This document shows, in pieces, positions 50,506 to 58,276 of a stretch of DNA of 64,000 nucleotides. Every line of letters starts with the position of its first letter. Within the stretch, counting starts at the first letter, position 1. The notes beneath the pieces were generated by a model that was given only the letters and a program-made list of their open reading frames with translations, made no database searches and was not told the origin of the DNA. Made by a program: the position numbers and the translations under genes. The stretch is from a methanogenic archaeon mixed culture ISO4-G1 (GTDB lineage: Archaea > Thermoplasmatota > Thermoplasmata > Methanomassiliicoccales > Methanomethylophilaceae): positions 248,001-312,000 of the forward strand of contig CP013703.1 of NCBI GenBank assembly GCA_001563305.1. The letters are read 5' to 3'.

Positions 50506-51735
50506 ATGGGAGACGCTAACTCAGAGGACAGAGCGAAATACGATTTCAAGAAGGATATGCAGGAGATCATGAACTACAGGGGAAGGGGAACAGAGCTCAT
50601 CTCCTGCTACGTTCCGGAGAACAAGCCGATCTCCGATGTCATGGCATATCTTAGGAACGAACAGTCTCAGGCATCCAACATCAAGTCGAAGACTACGATG
50701 AAGAATGTCCAGAGCGCCATCGATTCCATCGCTTCTCGACTCAAGACCTACAAGCAGGCCCCTCCGAACGGAGTGGTAATCTTCTGCGGAGAGGTTCCCC
50801 GCGCAGGGGACCAGACTAAGATGGTCCAGTACGTGATCCACCCACCGGAGGCCATCACCGCTTTCCTCTACAGATGCGATTCGGATTTCTTCACCGAGCC
50901 GCTCGAGTCCATGATGCTGGACAAGAAGTGCTACGGTCTCATCACCATCGACAGGTCCGAGGCCACCCTGGGAATCCTCTCGGGAAGCAGGATCCAGGTC
51001 CTGAAGCACTTCGATTCGCTCGTTCCCAGCAAGCACCACCAGGGAGGTCAGTCCTCCGTCCGTTTCGAGAGGCTTATCGAGATCGCGGCCCACGAGTTCT
51101 TCACCAAGGTCGCGGACAACTGTACGGAGTACTTCCTCAACAGGCCCGAGCTCCTGGGCATACTGGTCGGAGGACCGGGATACACCAAGGAGTTCTTCGT
51201 CAAGGAGGAGTACCTCCACCACGAGCTCAGGAAGAAGGTCATCACGCCCCTGGTCGACACCGGTTACACCGACGAGTCCGGACTCAGGGAGCTGGTCCAG
51301 AACTCCCAGAACATCCTGACGGGACTCCAGCTCTCGAGGGAGAAGGTCTTCATGCAGAGGCTGTTCACCGAAATCAGGAAGGCCGACGGAGGTCTCTCCG
51401 CATACGGAGAGAACGATGTGAGGACGCAGCTCGCCAACGGCGCAGTGGACGTGCTCCTCGTGTCGGAAGCGATCAAGAAGAGGCGCATCACCGTACAGTG
51501 CCAGTCCGGCCATGTCCACGAGATGACTGTGGACGATGCGGACGGGAAGTTCACCTGTCCCGAGTGCGGTGCCAACGCGCAGGTAATCAATGACGAGGAC
51601 TACATCGACGACTTATTCAACAAGGCGGAGGTGTTCAACACGCGTCTTCAGCTGATCTCCCCCGATTCGGAGGAGGGAGACATGCTGCTGAAGGCATTCG
51701 GAGGGGTTGCGGCCCTCCTGAGATACAAGATGTGA
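50506..51735 (+). CDS. prf1: Peptide chain release factor aRF1
   Basis: This 409-residue factor reads stop codons and releases the peptide. The decoding motifs are intact: NIKS at 58-61 (in QASNIKSK) and YRCDSDF at 122-128; the catalytic GGQ is at 180-182. A C-terminal cysteine region (CQSGHVH, CPEC) follows near 337-360. ATG 50506 is preferred over 50485, because the TATA box (TTATTATAAA, 50469-50478) predicts transcription start near 50499 and AGGTGG precedes 50506. There is no obvious loss of the UAG-recognition motifs. Confidence 0.95.
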   Translation: MGDANSEDRAKYDFKKDMQEIMNYRGRGTELISCYVPENKPISDVMAYLRNEQSQASNIKSKTTMKNVQSAIDSIASRLKTYKQAPPNGVVIFCGEVPRAGDQTKMVQYVIHPPEAITAFLYRCDSDFFTEPLESMMLDKKCYGLITIDRSEATLGILSGSRIQVLKHFDSLVPSKHHQGGQSSVRFERLIEIAAHEFFTKVADNCTEYFLNRPELLGILVGGPGYTKEFFVKEEYLHHELRKKVITPLVDTGYTDESGLRELVQNSQNILTGLQLSREKVFMQRLFTEIRKADGGLSAYGENDVRTQLANGAVDVLLVSEAIKKRRITVQCQSGHVHEMTVDDADGKFTCPECGANAQVINDEDYIDDLFNKAEVFNTRLQLISPDSEEGDMLLKAFGGVAALLRYKM

Positions 51736-51740
51736 GTGAA

Positions 51741-53501
51741 ATGACGATCATGAACGATTTCCAGGAAGAGATCCGCCAGAGGGTCTCATCGGCCCTGAAG
51801 GACATGGGCAGCGAAGGAGCAGAATTCGTCGTAGAGGCATCGGCGATGGAAGGCGTGGACATGGCGGTCCCGTGTTTCCCCCTGGCGAAGGCGCTCAGGA
51901 AGGCCCCGCAGGCGATCGCCGACGAGCTCGCATCGAAGATACAGCCGTCCGGGATGATCTCCAAGGTCTCGTCCGTCAACGGCTTCCTCAACTTCAACAT
52001 CGATCCGGAGACGCTGATCAAGGCGACCCTGGACGAGATCATCAGGTGCCAGTCGTGCTACGGCTCCATGCCCCTCACAGGCGTGAGGGTCAACGTCGAG
52101 CACACCTCCACCAACCCCACCGGACCCATCCACGTCGGAAGGGCCAGGAACCCCATCATCGGTGACACGCTGGCAAGGTGCCTCAAGAGGTGCGGACACA
52201 AGGTCACGACCGAATACTACGTCAACGACGTGGGGAAGCAGGTCGTCGTCCTCACCTGGGGAGTCAACAACGTCTCCGACGAGGAGGCCGCGAAGAACTC
52301 CGAGGAGCACATGAAGGAGATCGGCCAGAACGAGAAGGAGAGGGACAAGACCGATCACAGGCTCGTCGCCAAGTACCGTGTGGCCAACAAGAAGATGGAG
52401 TCCGACCCCGCCGTCAAGGAAGAGATCTCCGAGATGATGAGGCGCTTCGAGGAGGGCGACCAGGAGATCATCGATACCGTAAGGCACACCGCGGAGATCA
52501 TGCTGGACGGACTCAGGGAGACCCTGGGCCAGATCAACGTCGTCCTCGACAGGTACACATGGGAGTCCCAGTACATCGCCGACGGGTCCGCGAAGGCGGT
52601 CGTCGAGAAGCTGAAGGCATCCAAATACGCCGGTCAGACCGAGGACGGCGCATGGTACGTGGACCTCAAGGACTTCGGGGTCCAGGGTAAGAATACCAAG
52701 TTCACGTTCACAAGGTCCGACGGTACCACTCTGTACACCACCCGTGACCTCGCATACCATCTCGACAAGTTCACCAGGGCCGACAGGATCATCGACGTCC
52801 TCGGAGAGGACCAGAAGCTGGGATCCAAGCAGCTCTGCTCCGCACTGGAGATCATGGGCGAGGACAAGCTCCCGGAGCCCCTGTTCTACGCGTTCGTCTC
52901 CCTCCCCGAGGGGAAGATGTCCACCAGGAGGGGTGTCGTCGTCTATCTGGACGACCTCATCGACGAGGCGGTCGACCGTGCCTACGAGGAGATCAAGAAG
53001 AGGCGCACGGACATGTCCGAGGAGAAGATGCGCGAGATCTCCAGGACCGTCGGAATCGCGGCGGTCAGGTTCAACATCATACGTGTCCAGCCCGAGAAGC
53101 AGTTCGTCTTCAAGTGGGAGGATGCTCTCAACTTCGACGGCAACTCGGGACCCTATCTCCAGTACGTTCACGCAAGGGCGTGCAGCATGCTGAGGAAGGC
53201 GGGGGAGTTCACCCACGACACCGACCCGGCCAAGTTCACGGAGCCATCCGAGATCAACCTCATCAAGATCCTGTCCAAGTACGAGGAGGTCCTCAGGGCC
53301 GCCGGAAACGACATGCGCATCCACATGATCCCGGCATACGGGCACGAGCTCGCCAGCGCATTCAACCAGTACTATGCCGCGGTGTCAATCCTTAACTCCA
53401 AGGACAAGAGGGACGCGAGGCTGACGCTCGTAGAGTGCGCCAAGATCGTCCTGGCCGATGTCCTGGACTGCCTGGGAATGGGTGCCCCTGAGGAGATGTG
53501 A
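51741..53501 (+). CDS. argS: Arginyl-tRNA synthetase
   Basis: This 586-residue class I synthetase has the N-terminal Add1 tRNA-binding domain (1-100), the HIGH-like HTSTNPTGPIHVGRARN (near 119-135), the KMSK-like EGKMSTRRG (near 390-398) and a C-terminal helical anticodon-binding domain (about 450-586). ATG 51741 follows prf1 by 5 nt; a GTG at 51732 overlaps it. The GNAT gene follows in the same transcript. Confidence 0.95.
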   Translation: MTIMNDFQEEIRQRVSSALKDMGSEGAEFVVEASAMEGVDMAVPCFPLAKALRKAPQAIADELASKIQPSGMISKVSSVNGFLNFNIDPETLIKATLDEIIRCQSCYGSMPLTGVRVNVEHTSTNPTGPIHVGRARNPIIGDTLARCLKRCGHKVTTEYYVNDVGKQVVVLTWGVNNVSDEEAAKNSEEHMKEIGQNEKERDKTDHRLVAKYRVANKKMESDPAVKEEISEMMRRFEEGDQEIIDTVRHTAEIMLDGLRETLGQINVVLDRYTWESQYIADGSAKAVVEKLKASKYAGQTEDGAWYVDLKDFGVQGKNTKFTFTRSDGTTLYTTRDLAYHLDKFTRADRIIDVLGEDQKLGSKQLCSALEIMGEDKLPEPLFYAFVSLPEGKMSTRRGVVVYLDDLIDEAVDRAYEEIKKRRTDMSEEKMREISRTVGIAAVRFNIIRVQPEKQFVFKWEDALNFDGNSGPYLQYVHARACSMLRKAGEFTHDTDPAKFTEPSEINLIKILSKYEEVLRAAGNDMRIHMIPAYGHELASAFNQYYAAVSILNSKDKRDARLTLVECAKIVLADVLDCLGMGAPEEM

Positions 53502-53503
53502 GG

Positions 53504-54004
53504 ATGACGGAGATTCGTCAGCTGAAGATCAAGGACATCCAGGGCGTGCGCGACCTTGAGATCTCCTGCATCAAGGAATACTTCGCGGAGACCATCGAGA
53601 ACAAGTGGGAGGACCTCCCGCAGGAGTGGAAGGACAACCTGGGTGCCAGCAGCAAGAACCACTTCAAAGCGTATCTGGACAGCGGTGTCAGCTTCGTAGC
53701 GGTTGAGGACGGCGAGGTCATCGGATTCATCTTCGCCCAAATCCTCCACCACATCTGCGACGAGGACAATTTGCTGTGGATCGAGAACATGGGCGTCCAT
53801 CCGTACTTCAGGCGCAACATGATCGGCTACCAGCTGCTCAGGGAATGCGTGAAGAAGGGTCGCGAGCTGGGCTGCACCGTGGCGCACAGCATGATCCAGG
53901 AGGACAACGCACCGTCGATCCTCCTCCACAAGAAGCTCGGGTTCTTCATGGACAGGCGCGAGGTCGCACTCATGGACCTCCGCGACCCCAAGCTCAAACT
54001 CTGA
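53504..54004 (+). CDS. GNAT-family N-acetyltransferase (RimI-like)
   Basis: This 166-residue acetyltransferase has the GNAT fold: strands SFVAVEDGEVIGFIFAQIL, LLWIENMGVHPYFRRNMIGYQLLRE (acetyl-CoA motif A near 88-112, here RRNMIG instead of the usual Q/RxxGxG/A) and the C-terminal APSILLHKKLGF. The target is unknown; N-terminal protein acetylation is one possibility. ATG 53504 is used; GTG 53498 overlaps the argS stop. Confidence 0.86.
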   Translation: MTEIRQLKIKDIQGVRDLEISCIKEYFAETIENKWEDLPQEWKDNLGASSKNHFKAYLDSGVSFVAVEDGEVIGFIFAQILHHICDEDNLLWIENMGVHPYFRRNMIGYQLLRECVKKGRELGCTVAHSMIQEDNAPSILLHKKLGFFMDRREVALMDLRDPKLKL

Positions 54005-54007
54005 ACC

Positions 54008-54068
54008 GGATGGGTCTCCCCCATCCTACTTCTGTTTTCAAAACAAAGGGAAGGCGGGTCTCCCCGCC
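54008..54068. terminator. Cluster of three hairpins between convergent genes
   Basis: GGATGGG/CCCATCC (54008-54026, loop TCTCC), TGTTTT/AAAACA (54033-54045) and GGCGGG/CCCGCC (54053-54068, loop TCTC) lie between the GNAT gene and the minus-strand gene ending at 54078. They can stop transcription in both directions. Confidence 0.6.
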
Positions 54069-54077
54069 GAATGAGTT

Positions 54078-54695
54078 TCAGTTCTTCTTCTTGGAATCGA
54101 GGTATCTCTGCCTTTCGGTCTTGGCCGCGGCGGGTGTCTTCTCCTTGGGAGCGGCGGTTCTCTCGGCCTTCTTCTGGGCTTCGATCTCCTCGAAGGTCAG
54201 CTGGTTCTTCTCCTTGGGAGCGGAACGCGACTTGTAGATGACGAGTGCCGCTATGAGGATGATGATGACGATGATGACACCGTATGTCGCCCAGTTGCCC
54301 CAGATCGATGTGTTGTACTCGACGGTCAGGTACACGTCCTTGTAGACGTCGTTGGAGAACGTGATCTTCAGCTGGATGGATCCTGCGCCGCTCTTGTTGT
54401 AGTTGAACGGGATCACGATCTTTCCTTCGTCGGTGACCTCGAAGGTCTGGGAGATAGGCTCGATGAGCGGGACCGAGGGGTTGGAGCGGTCGTAGACGTT
54501 GATGACGCACGTGTCGTTCCTGTCCGCGACGTAGTCGAGGACGATTTCCACGGTCTTGTCCCTGTCCATCTTTATGACGTCCCCTCCCTCGACCGTGATC
54601 GAGGAGACGGTACCGTCGCTTTCCCCTGCGGGGATGACGAAGGCCAGTGCCATCGCGAGCATGAGTGCCGCTGCTAGCAGTGCCTTGGATTTCAT
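54078..54695 (-). CDS. Exported, C-terminally anchored protein with cytoplasmic basic tail
   Basis: This 205-residue protein has an N-terminal signal peptide (KSKALLAAALMLAMALAFVIP, about 2-22), a beta-rich extracytoplasmic domain (about 28-135), one transmembrane segment (about 141-160) and a Lys/Glu/Ala-rich C-terminal tail (TFEEIEAQKKAERTAA, RYLDSKKKN). No family is recognised. ATG 54695 overlaps the purP stop by ATGA, so translation is coupled to purP although no purine role is apparent. Confidence 0.82.
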   Translation of the reverse strand: MKSKALLAAALMLAMALAFVIPAGESDGTVSSITVEGGDVIKMDRDKTVEIVLDYVADRNDTCVINVYDRSNPSVPLIEPISQTFEVTDEGKIVIPFNYNKSGAGSIQLKITFSNDVYKDVYLTVEYNTSIWGNWATYGVIIVIIILIAALVIYKSRSAPKEKNQLTFEEIEAQKKAERTAAPKEKTPAAAKTERQRYLDSKKKN

Positions 54696-55849
54696 GTTAC
54701 GATTTCCTCCACGCGTTCCTCGTCGATCGCTCTTCTGATCTCCATGGCGAGCCTCTTTCCGGAGGACATCTCCTGCCTCCACAGCGAGTTGCCGTAGGGG
54801 TGTCCGACTGACATGTGGACGTTCGTTCCGCCTCCGATACGGGGCGCGACGTCGTAGATGTGGAAGTGCAGGTCCTTGTCGACGCAGGTCTGCAGGCAGA
54901 ACGGCCCGATGATACCTGGGTCATAGAACTTCTTGGTGGCCGCGACGTACTTCTCCGCGAGCTCGTACGCCTTGGGGAGGAGCGACTCCCTGAGGGTGGC
55001 CGAGTTGTGTCCGCAGACGGTGTACTCGGGGATGATTCCGTCCTCCTCGAGCTCGACCTGCTGCTTCCCGGGAAGCCTGCAGTATCCGTCGAGGGACGAT
55101 TCGAACCTCCAGTCGATACCCAGGAGCTCCAGCCTCTCGCCCTTCTCCTCCAGCGGGGAGTAGAAGAAGTCGAGGTTGAACACGGGACCGATGATGTACT
55201 GCTCCATCCTGGCGTCCTTGAGGAAGTCGGGTTCGATGACGCCCTGCTTGATGAGCTCGGTGGACTTCTCGACGAACTGGTCGTAGTCCTTTGCGGTGAA
55301 GAATCCCCTCTCGAGCTTCTTGACCTTGTGGTGGACCTTGATGATGGTGAGTCCGTTTATGTCCTCGGGCTTCTCGACCTTCTTGGGGAACGGGAGTCCG
55401 GCCTCGTTGAGGATCCAGTAGTAGTCCTTGGGGTCTCCCCTCTCCTCGGACCTGAGGAGGTTCCTGCTTCCGACCATGGGGAGCTTGAAATCGTCCTCCA
55501 CGGCGTCGATCCCGCAGTAGGAGACGAACGACCTGTTGGGGACGAAAAGGACGTTGTTGTTCAGGAGGTTCTGCTGGACCTCCGGCTTCAGGATGCTGCT
55601 GTACTTGTCAAGGACGACTGCCTCGTCGACGGTCCCCCTGCGGAGGTTGCCTTTGTCGTCGTAGATCGTCTTGTAGTACCTTGTGAATGGGGAATCCCTT
55701 CCTTCCTGACAGATGGCGACGGTCTTGAAGCCTTCGGATTTGGCTCCGTCGCATGTGTCCAGACCCGAATGGGACCCGACAACTCCGATCTTGGCTTCCT
55801 TGAGGTTGATCTTCTCGAGGTTGCCAAGAACCTCCTCTCTGCTGATCAT
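54692..55849 (-). CDS. purP: FAICAR synthetase PurP (formate-dependent)
   Basis: This 385-residue ATP-grasp enzyme converts AICAR and formate to FAICAR, the archaeal replacement for the folate-dependent purine step. GSHSGLDTCDGAKSEGFKT (near 25-43), VPNRSFVSYCG (near 103-113) and the ATP-grasp end HIYDVAPRIGGGTNVH (near 337-352) are diagnostic. The TATA box (GGTTATATT) is part of an 8-bp inverted repeat at 55854-55882. It is the first gene of a pair with the exported protein. Confidence 0.95.
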   Translation of the reverse strand: MISREEVLGNLEKINLKEAKIGVVGSHSGLDTCDGAKSEGFKTVAICQEGRDSPFTRYYKTIYDDKGNLRRGTVDEAVVLDKYSSILKPEVQQNLLNNNVLFVPNRSFVSYCGIDAVEDDFKLPMVGSRNLLRSEERGDPKDYYWILNEAGLPFPKKVEKPEDINGLTIIKVHHKVKKLERGFFTAKDYDQFVEKSTELIKQGVIEPDFLKDARMEQYIIGPVFNLDFFYSPLEEKGERLELLGIDWRFESSLDGYCRLPGKQQVELEEDGIIPEYTVCGHNSATLRESLLPKAYELAEKYVAATKKFYDPGIIGPFCLQTCVDKDLHFHIYDVAPRIGGGTNVHMSVGHPYGNSLWRQEMSSGKRLAMEIRRAIDEERVEEIVT

Positions 55850-55853
55850 GACT

Positions 55854-55882
55854 GGTTATATCGCGCGGGCGGTAATATAACC
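55854..55882 (-). promoter_or_regulatory. 8-bp inverted repeat spanning the purP promoter
   Basis: GGTTATAT (55854-55861) and ATATAACC (55875-55882) are perfect inverse copies with a 13-bp spacer. The distal arm is the purP TATA box and the proximal arm lies at the expected transcription start, so a bound protein would block initiation. The role is inferred. Confidence 0.45.
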
Positions 55883-55914
55883 GTCGGTTTGAAGTGATGG
55901 TGAAGAAGGATGAG

Positions 55915-55987
55915 TAGCCTCGCCAAGATTCGAACTTGGGTCGCAGGATCCAGAGTCCCGCATGATTGACCACTACACTACGAGGCT
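55915..55987 (-). tRNA. tRNA-Gln (CUG)
   Basis: The cloverleaf has acceptor AGCCTCG/CGAGGCT, anticodon stem CGGGA/TCCTG with loop CTCTGGA (anticodon CUG) and T-arm CCAAG-TTCGAAT-CTTGG. The 3' CCA is not encoded. The A1:U72 pair is the identity feature that archaeal GatDE uses on tRNA-Gln. The likely TATA box (minus strand, GTATTATAAGG at about 56013-56023) lies inside the end of the 56007 gene. Confidence 0.93.
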
Positions 55988-56006
55988 ATCAGAATCCCCG
56001 ATTCGG

Positions 56007-56300
56007 TCACTCCTTATAATACTTTTCGCGGTCGATGTATTGCTCGAGAAGGTTCTCGCACTGGTTGATCATCTTGGCGACCTCTCTTCCCTTGTCGGTG
56101 AGCTTCCAAATGATCCTCAGTCTGTCCTTGCAGACGGTGCTCTCGATGAGGCCCGCATCCTGGAGCTTCAGCGCGGATTCCTTCACGGAATGGTAGGAGC
56201 CGCAGTATGCCATCCTGGTGCTAGTGAACTCCTTTTCCTTGTACAGGACCAGCATGAGGCTGACCATGTTGCGGTCGTGCAGGATAGGTTTTGGGTTCAT
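56007..56300 (-). CDS. Small winged-helix transcription regulator
   Basis: This 97-residue protein is a single winged helix: LYKEKEFTSTRMAYCGSYHSVKESALKLQDAGLI forms the helix-turn-helix (about 19-52) and RLRIIWKLTDKGREVAKMI the wing and last helix. It resembles small archaeal ArsR/PadR-like regulators. ATG 56300 is chosen over 56321 because TATA-like CATTAAATCC lies about 28 nt upstream. TCAAG-N9-CTTGA (56341-56359) just before that TATA is a possible operator. Its 3' end contains the tRNA-Gln promoter. Confidence 0.78.
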   Translation of the reverse strand: MNPKPILHDRNMVSLMLVLYKEKEFTSTRMAYCGSYHSVKESALKLQDAGLIESTVCKDRLRIIWKLTDKGREVAKMINQCENLLEQYIDREKYYKE

Positions 56301-56381
56301 AGTGAAAAATAGCCGCTCCAAGGATTTAATGGAATATCAATCAAGTTTCAATTGCTTGACTAATGTCAGAAAAGGGAAGGG

Positions 56382-56398
56382 AAGGGGCAAAGCCCCTT
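56382..56398 (-). terminator. Hairpin after adk
   Basis: AAGGGGC (56382-56388) pairs with GCCCCTT (56392-56398) around AAA, 5 nt beyond the adk stop on the minus strand. Confidence 0.55.
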
Positions 56399-56402
56399 GG
56401 TT

Positions 56403-57029
56403 TCACTGGATTGCCTTCTTGACCTGGGCGAAGATCTCGTTGATGTCGCCGGTACCGTCGATGGTGACCAGCTTGCCCTTCTTGGCGTAGTAGTCGATGA
56501 GGGGCATGGTGTTCTTGCGGTAGACCTCGAGTCTGTTCTTGACCGTGGCCTCCTTGTCGTCGTCCCTCTGGTAGAGCTCCGCACCGCACTTGTCGCAGAT
56601 GCCTTCCTTCGCGGGCTTCTTCGTGACGAGGTGGTAGACCGCGTTGCACTTGGGGCATGAGCGCCTCTGGGTGAGCCTGGAAATGAGCTCCTCGTCGGCG
56701 ACGTCGAAGTTGAGTGCGAGGTCGACATCCATCTGGGATGCGAGGGCGTCAGCCTGCTCGACGGTCCTGGGGAATCCGTCCAGGAGGACTCCTCCCTTGA
56801 CTGTCGCGATCTTCTCCTTCATGAGGTTGATGATGAGGTCGTTGGGGACGAGGGCTCCGGAGTCCATGTACTCCTTGGCCTTCTTCCCGAGTTCGGTACC
56901 GTTCCTGACGGCCTCACGGAGCATGTCACCGGTCGAGAGCCTGGTGTATCCGTATTCATCAGTGAGTTTCTCTCCCTGTGTACCTTTTCCGGCTCCAGGG
57001 GGTCCAAGCAGGACTATGGTCGTCTTCAT
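56403..57029 (-). CDS. adk: Adenylate kinase, bacterial long form with zinc LID
   Basis: This 208-residue kinase interconverts AMP, ADP and ATP. P-loop GPPGAGKGTQ is at residues 8-17; the LID holds a Cys4 zinc site (CPKC near 128-131 and CDKC near 148-151) as in Gram-positive bacteria. The archaeal short adk usually near secY is absent from that locus here. The minus-strand TATA (CTTTTATAGG) is centred about 27 nt before ATG 57029, so the message is probably leaderless. It is divergent from cbiZ. Confidence 0.95.
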   Translation of the reverse strand: MKTTIVLLGPPGAGKGTQGEKLTDEYGYTRLSTGDMLREAVRNGTELGKKAKEYMDSGALVPNDLIINLMKEKIATVKGGVLLDGFPRTVEQADALASQMDVDLALNFDVADEELISRLTQRRSCPKCNAVYHLVTKKPAKEGICDKCGAELYQRDDDKEATVKNRLEVYRKNTMPLIDYYAKKGKLVTIDGTGDINEIFAQVKKAIQ

Positions 57030-57115
57030 GATTATCGTCAGAGCATCCACCTATAAAAGGTGGCCACCGGCGTCCGGGCTGTGCAGGTTATATTACTGTG
57101 AGGACATACGAAATT

Positions 57116-58276
57116 ATGATTTCGTGGCGCGAGTACATTGAGGCCGAAGATACAAGCAGTCGCAGGGAATACGGGAGGATGTGCTCGGGCATAACGCTCC
57201 TCAGACAGGGCAGGGCCCTGCTGGCCATGCTGCCCAACGAGAACTTCAGGGTGCTGTCGTCGGGTTTCACCAACGGCGGTGTGATGGAGTCGCCCGAGGC
57301 CGTGGTGAACGTCACCGGCATGGGCGGACAGGTCGAGTACGATGTTATGAAGGGCGGACTCGACGAGAACGACGCGTGCGGGCTGACTTATGCGAAGAAG
57401 CTTGGTCTGGATCCCTCCAAGACCGTACTCCTCGGGACGGCGGCCAACATGGACAACGCGGCGGTCAGGAGCATCGTTTCCGATGACGGCATATGCATCT
57501 CGGCAGCGATCACCGCGGGAATCGACCACAACGGAGGGCGTTCCGGGGATCCGGCGACGTACGACGAGTCCGTGGCAAGACATGTCACCAATTCGGGGAC
57601 CATCATCACGATCATGGTCATAGACGCGGACCTGTCGGAAGGTGCACTCTTCCAGGCCATGCTGATGGCCACCGAGGCCAAGAGCTGCGTCATCCAGGAA
57701 CTCCAGGCCAGGAGCCTGTACAGCCGCAGCATCGCCACGGGTTCCGGTACCGATCAGGTGGCGGTCGTGTCCAACACCGCCTCCGGCAACAAGATCGACA
57801 ACATCGACAGATCATCGCATCTGGCACATGCCATCGCGGACTGCATCAAGCAGACCTTGCCCGAGGCCTTCGAGAGGCAGGCGGGGATGGATGCCAAGCG
57901 CCAGTGGGATCCCTTCATGCAGATGAAGCGCTACGGTGTCGGAGTGGAGACAATGCACGACGACATCCGTCAGTCGGCCACCATGAAAGAGATCGAGGCA
58001 GCCCTGGACAAGATGCATACCGACAGGCAGCTGGCGGCCACGGTTTCAGCGATCCTCGGCATAGCCGACGATGTATCGGCAGGCCTGATCAGGGCGGACA
58101 GCGGTCTGGAGGCGGCCAAGAGGATCGCCGAGAGGATGCTGATCCGCGATCTCAAGGATCCGGCGGAGCTGCTGAGGTTCGGGAGCTTCGACGACATCCC
58201 GAAGCTGCTGTCGTATTCGATGGCCATACGTCTCAAGGCCGTCATCGAGGAAGGGAGGTGTGTGGATGCAGAGTGA
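57116..58276 (+). CDS. cbiZ: Adenosylcobinamide amidohydrolase CbiZ-like, first tandem copy
   Basis: CbiZ cleaves the aminopropanol side chain of (pseudo)cobinamides so that cobyric acid can be reused for cobamide assembly. VLSSGFTNGGVMESPEAVVNVT (near 46-67), AAITAGIDHNGG (near 131-142) and ATGSGTDQVAVVSNT (near 208-222) match the family core. A helical C-terminal domain of about 130 residues is shared with the next gene. ATG 57116 has TTATATTA (57088-57095) centred about 25 nt upstream, so it is leaderless; the GTG at 57098 would lie upstream of the transcript. Confidence 0.88.
   Translation: MISWREYIEAEDTSSRREYGRMCSGITLLRQGRALLAMLPNENFRVLSSGFTNGGVMESPEAVVNVTGMGGQVEYDVMKGGLDENDACGLTYAKKLGLDPSKTVLLGTAANMDNAAVRSIVSDDGICISAAITAGIDHNGGRSGDPATYDESVARHVTNSGTIITIMVIDADLSEGALFQAMLMATEAKSCVIQELQARSLYSRSIATGSGTDQVAVVSNTASGNKIDNIDRSSHLAHAIADCIKQTLPEAFERQAGMDAKRQWDPFMQMKRYGVGVETMHDDIRQSATMKEIEAALDKMHTDRQLAATVSAILGIADDVSAGLIRADSGLEAAKRIAERMLIRDLKDPAELLRFGSFDDIPKLLSYSMAIRLKAVIEEGRCVDAE

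Noticed and set aside
55915-55987. A pyrrolysine tRNA
   Set aside because: The anticodon is CUG, not CUA, and the fold is a normal cloverleaf; it is tRNA-Gln.
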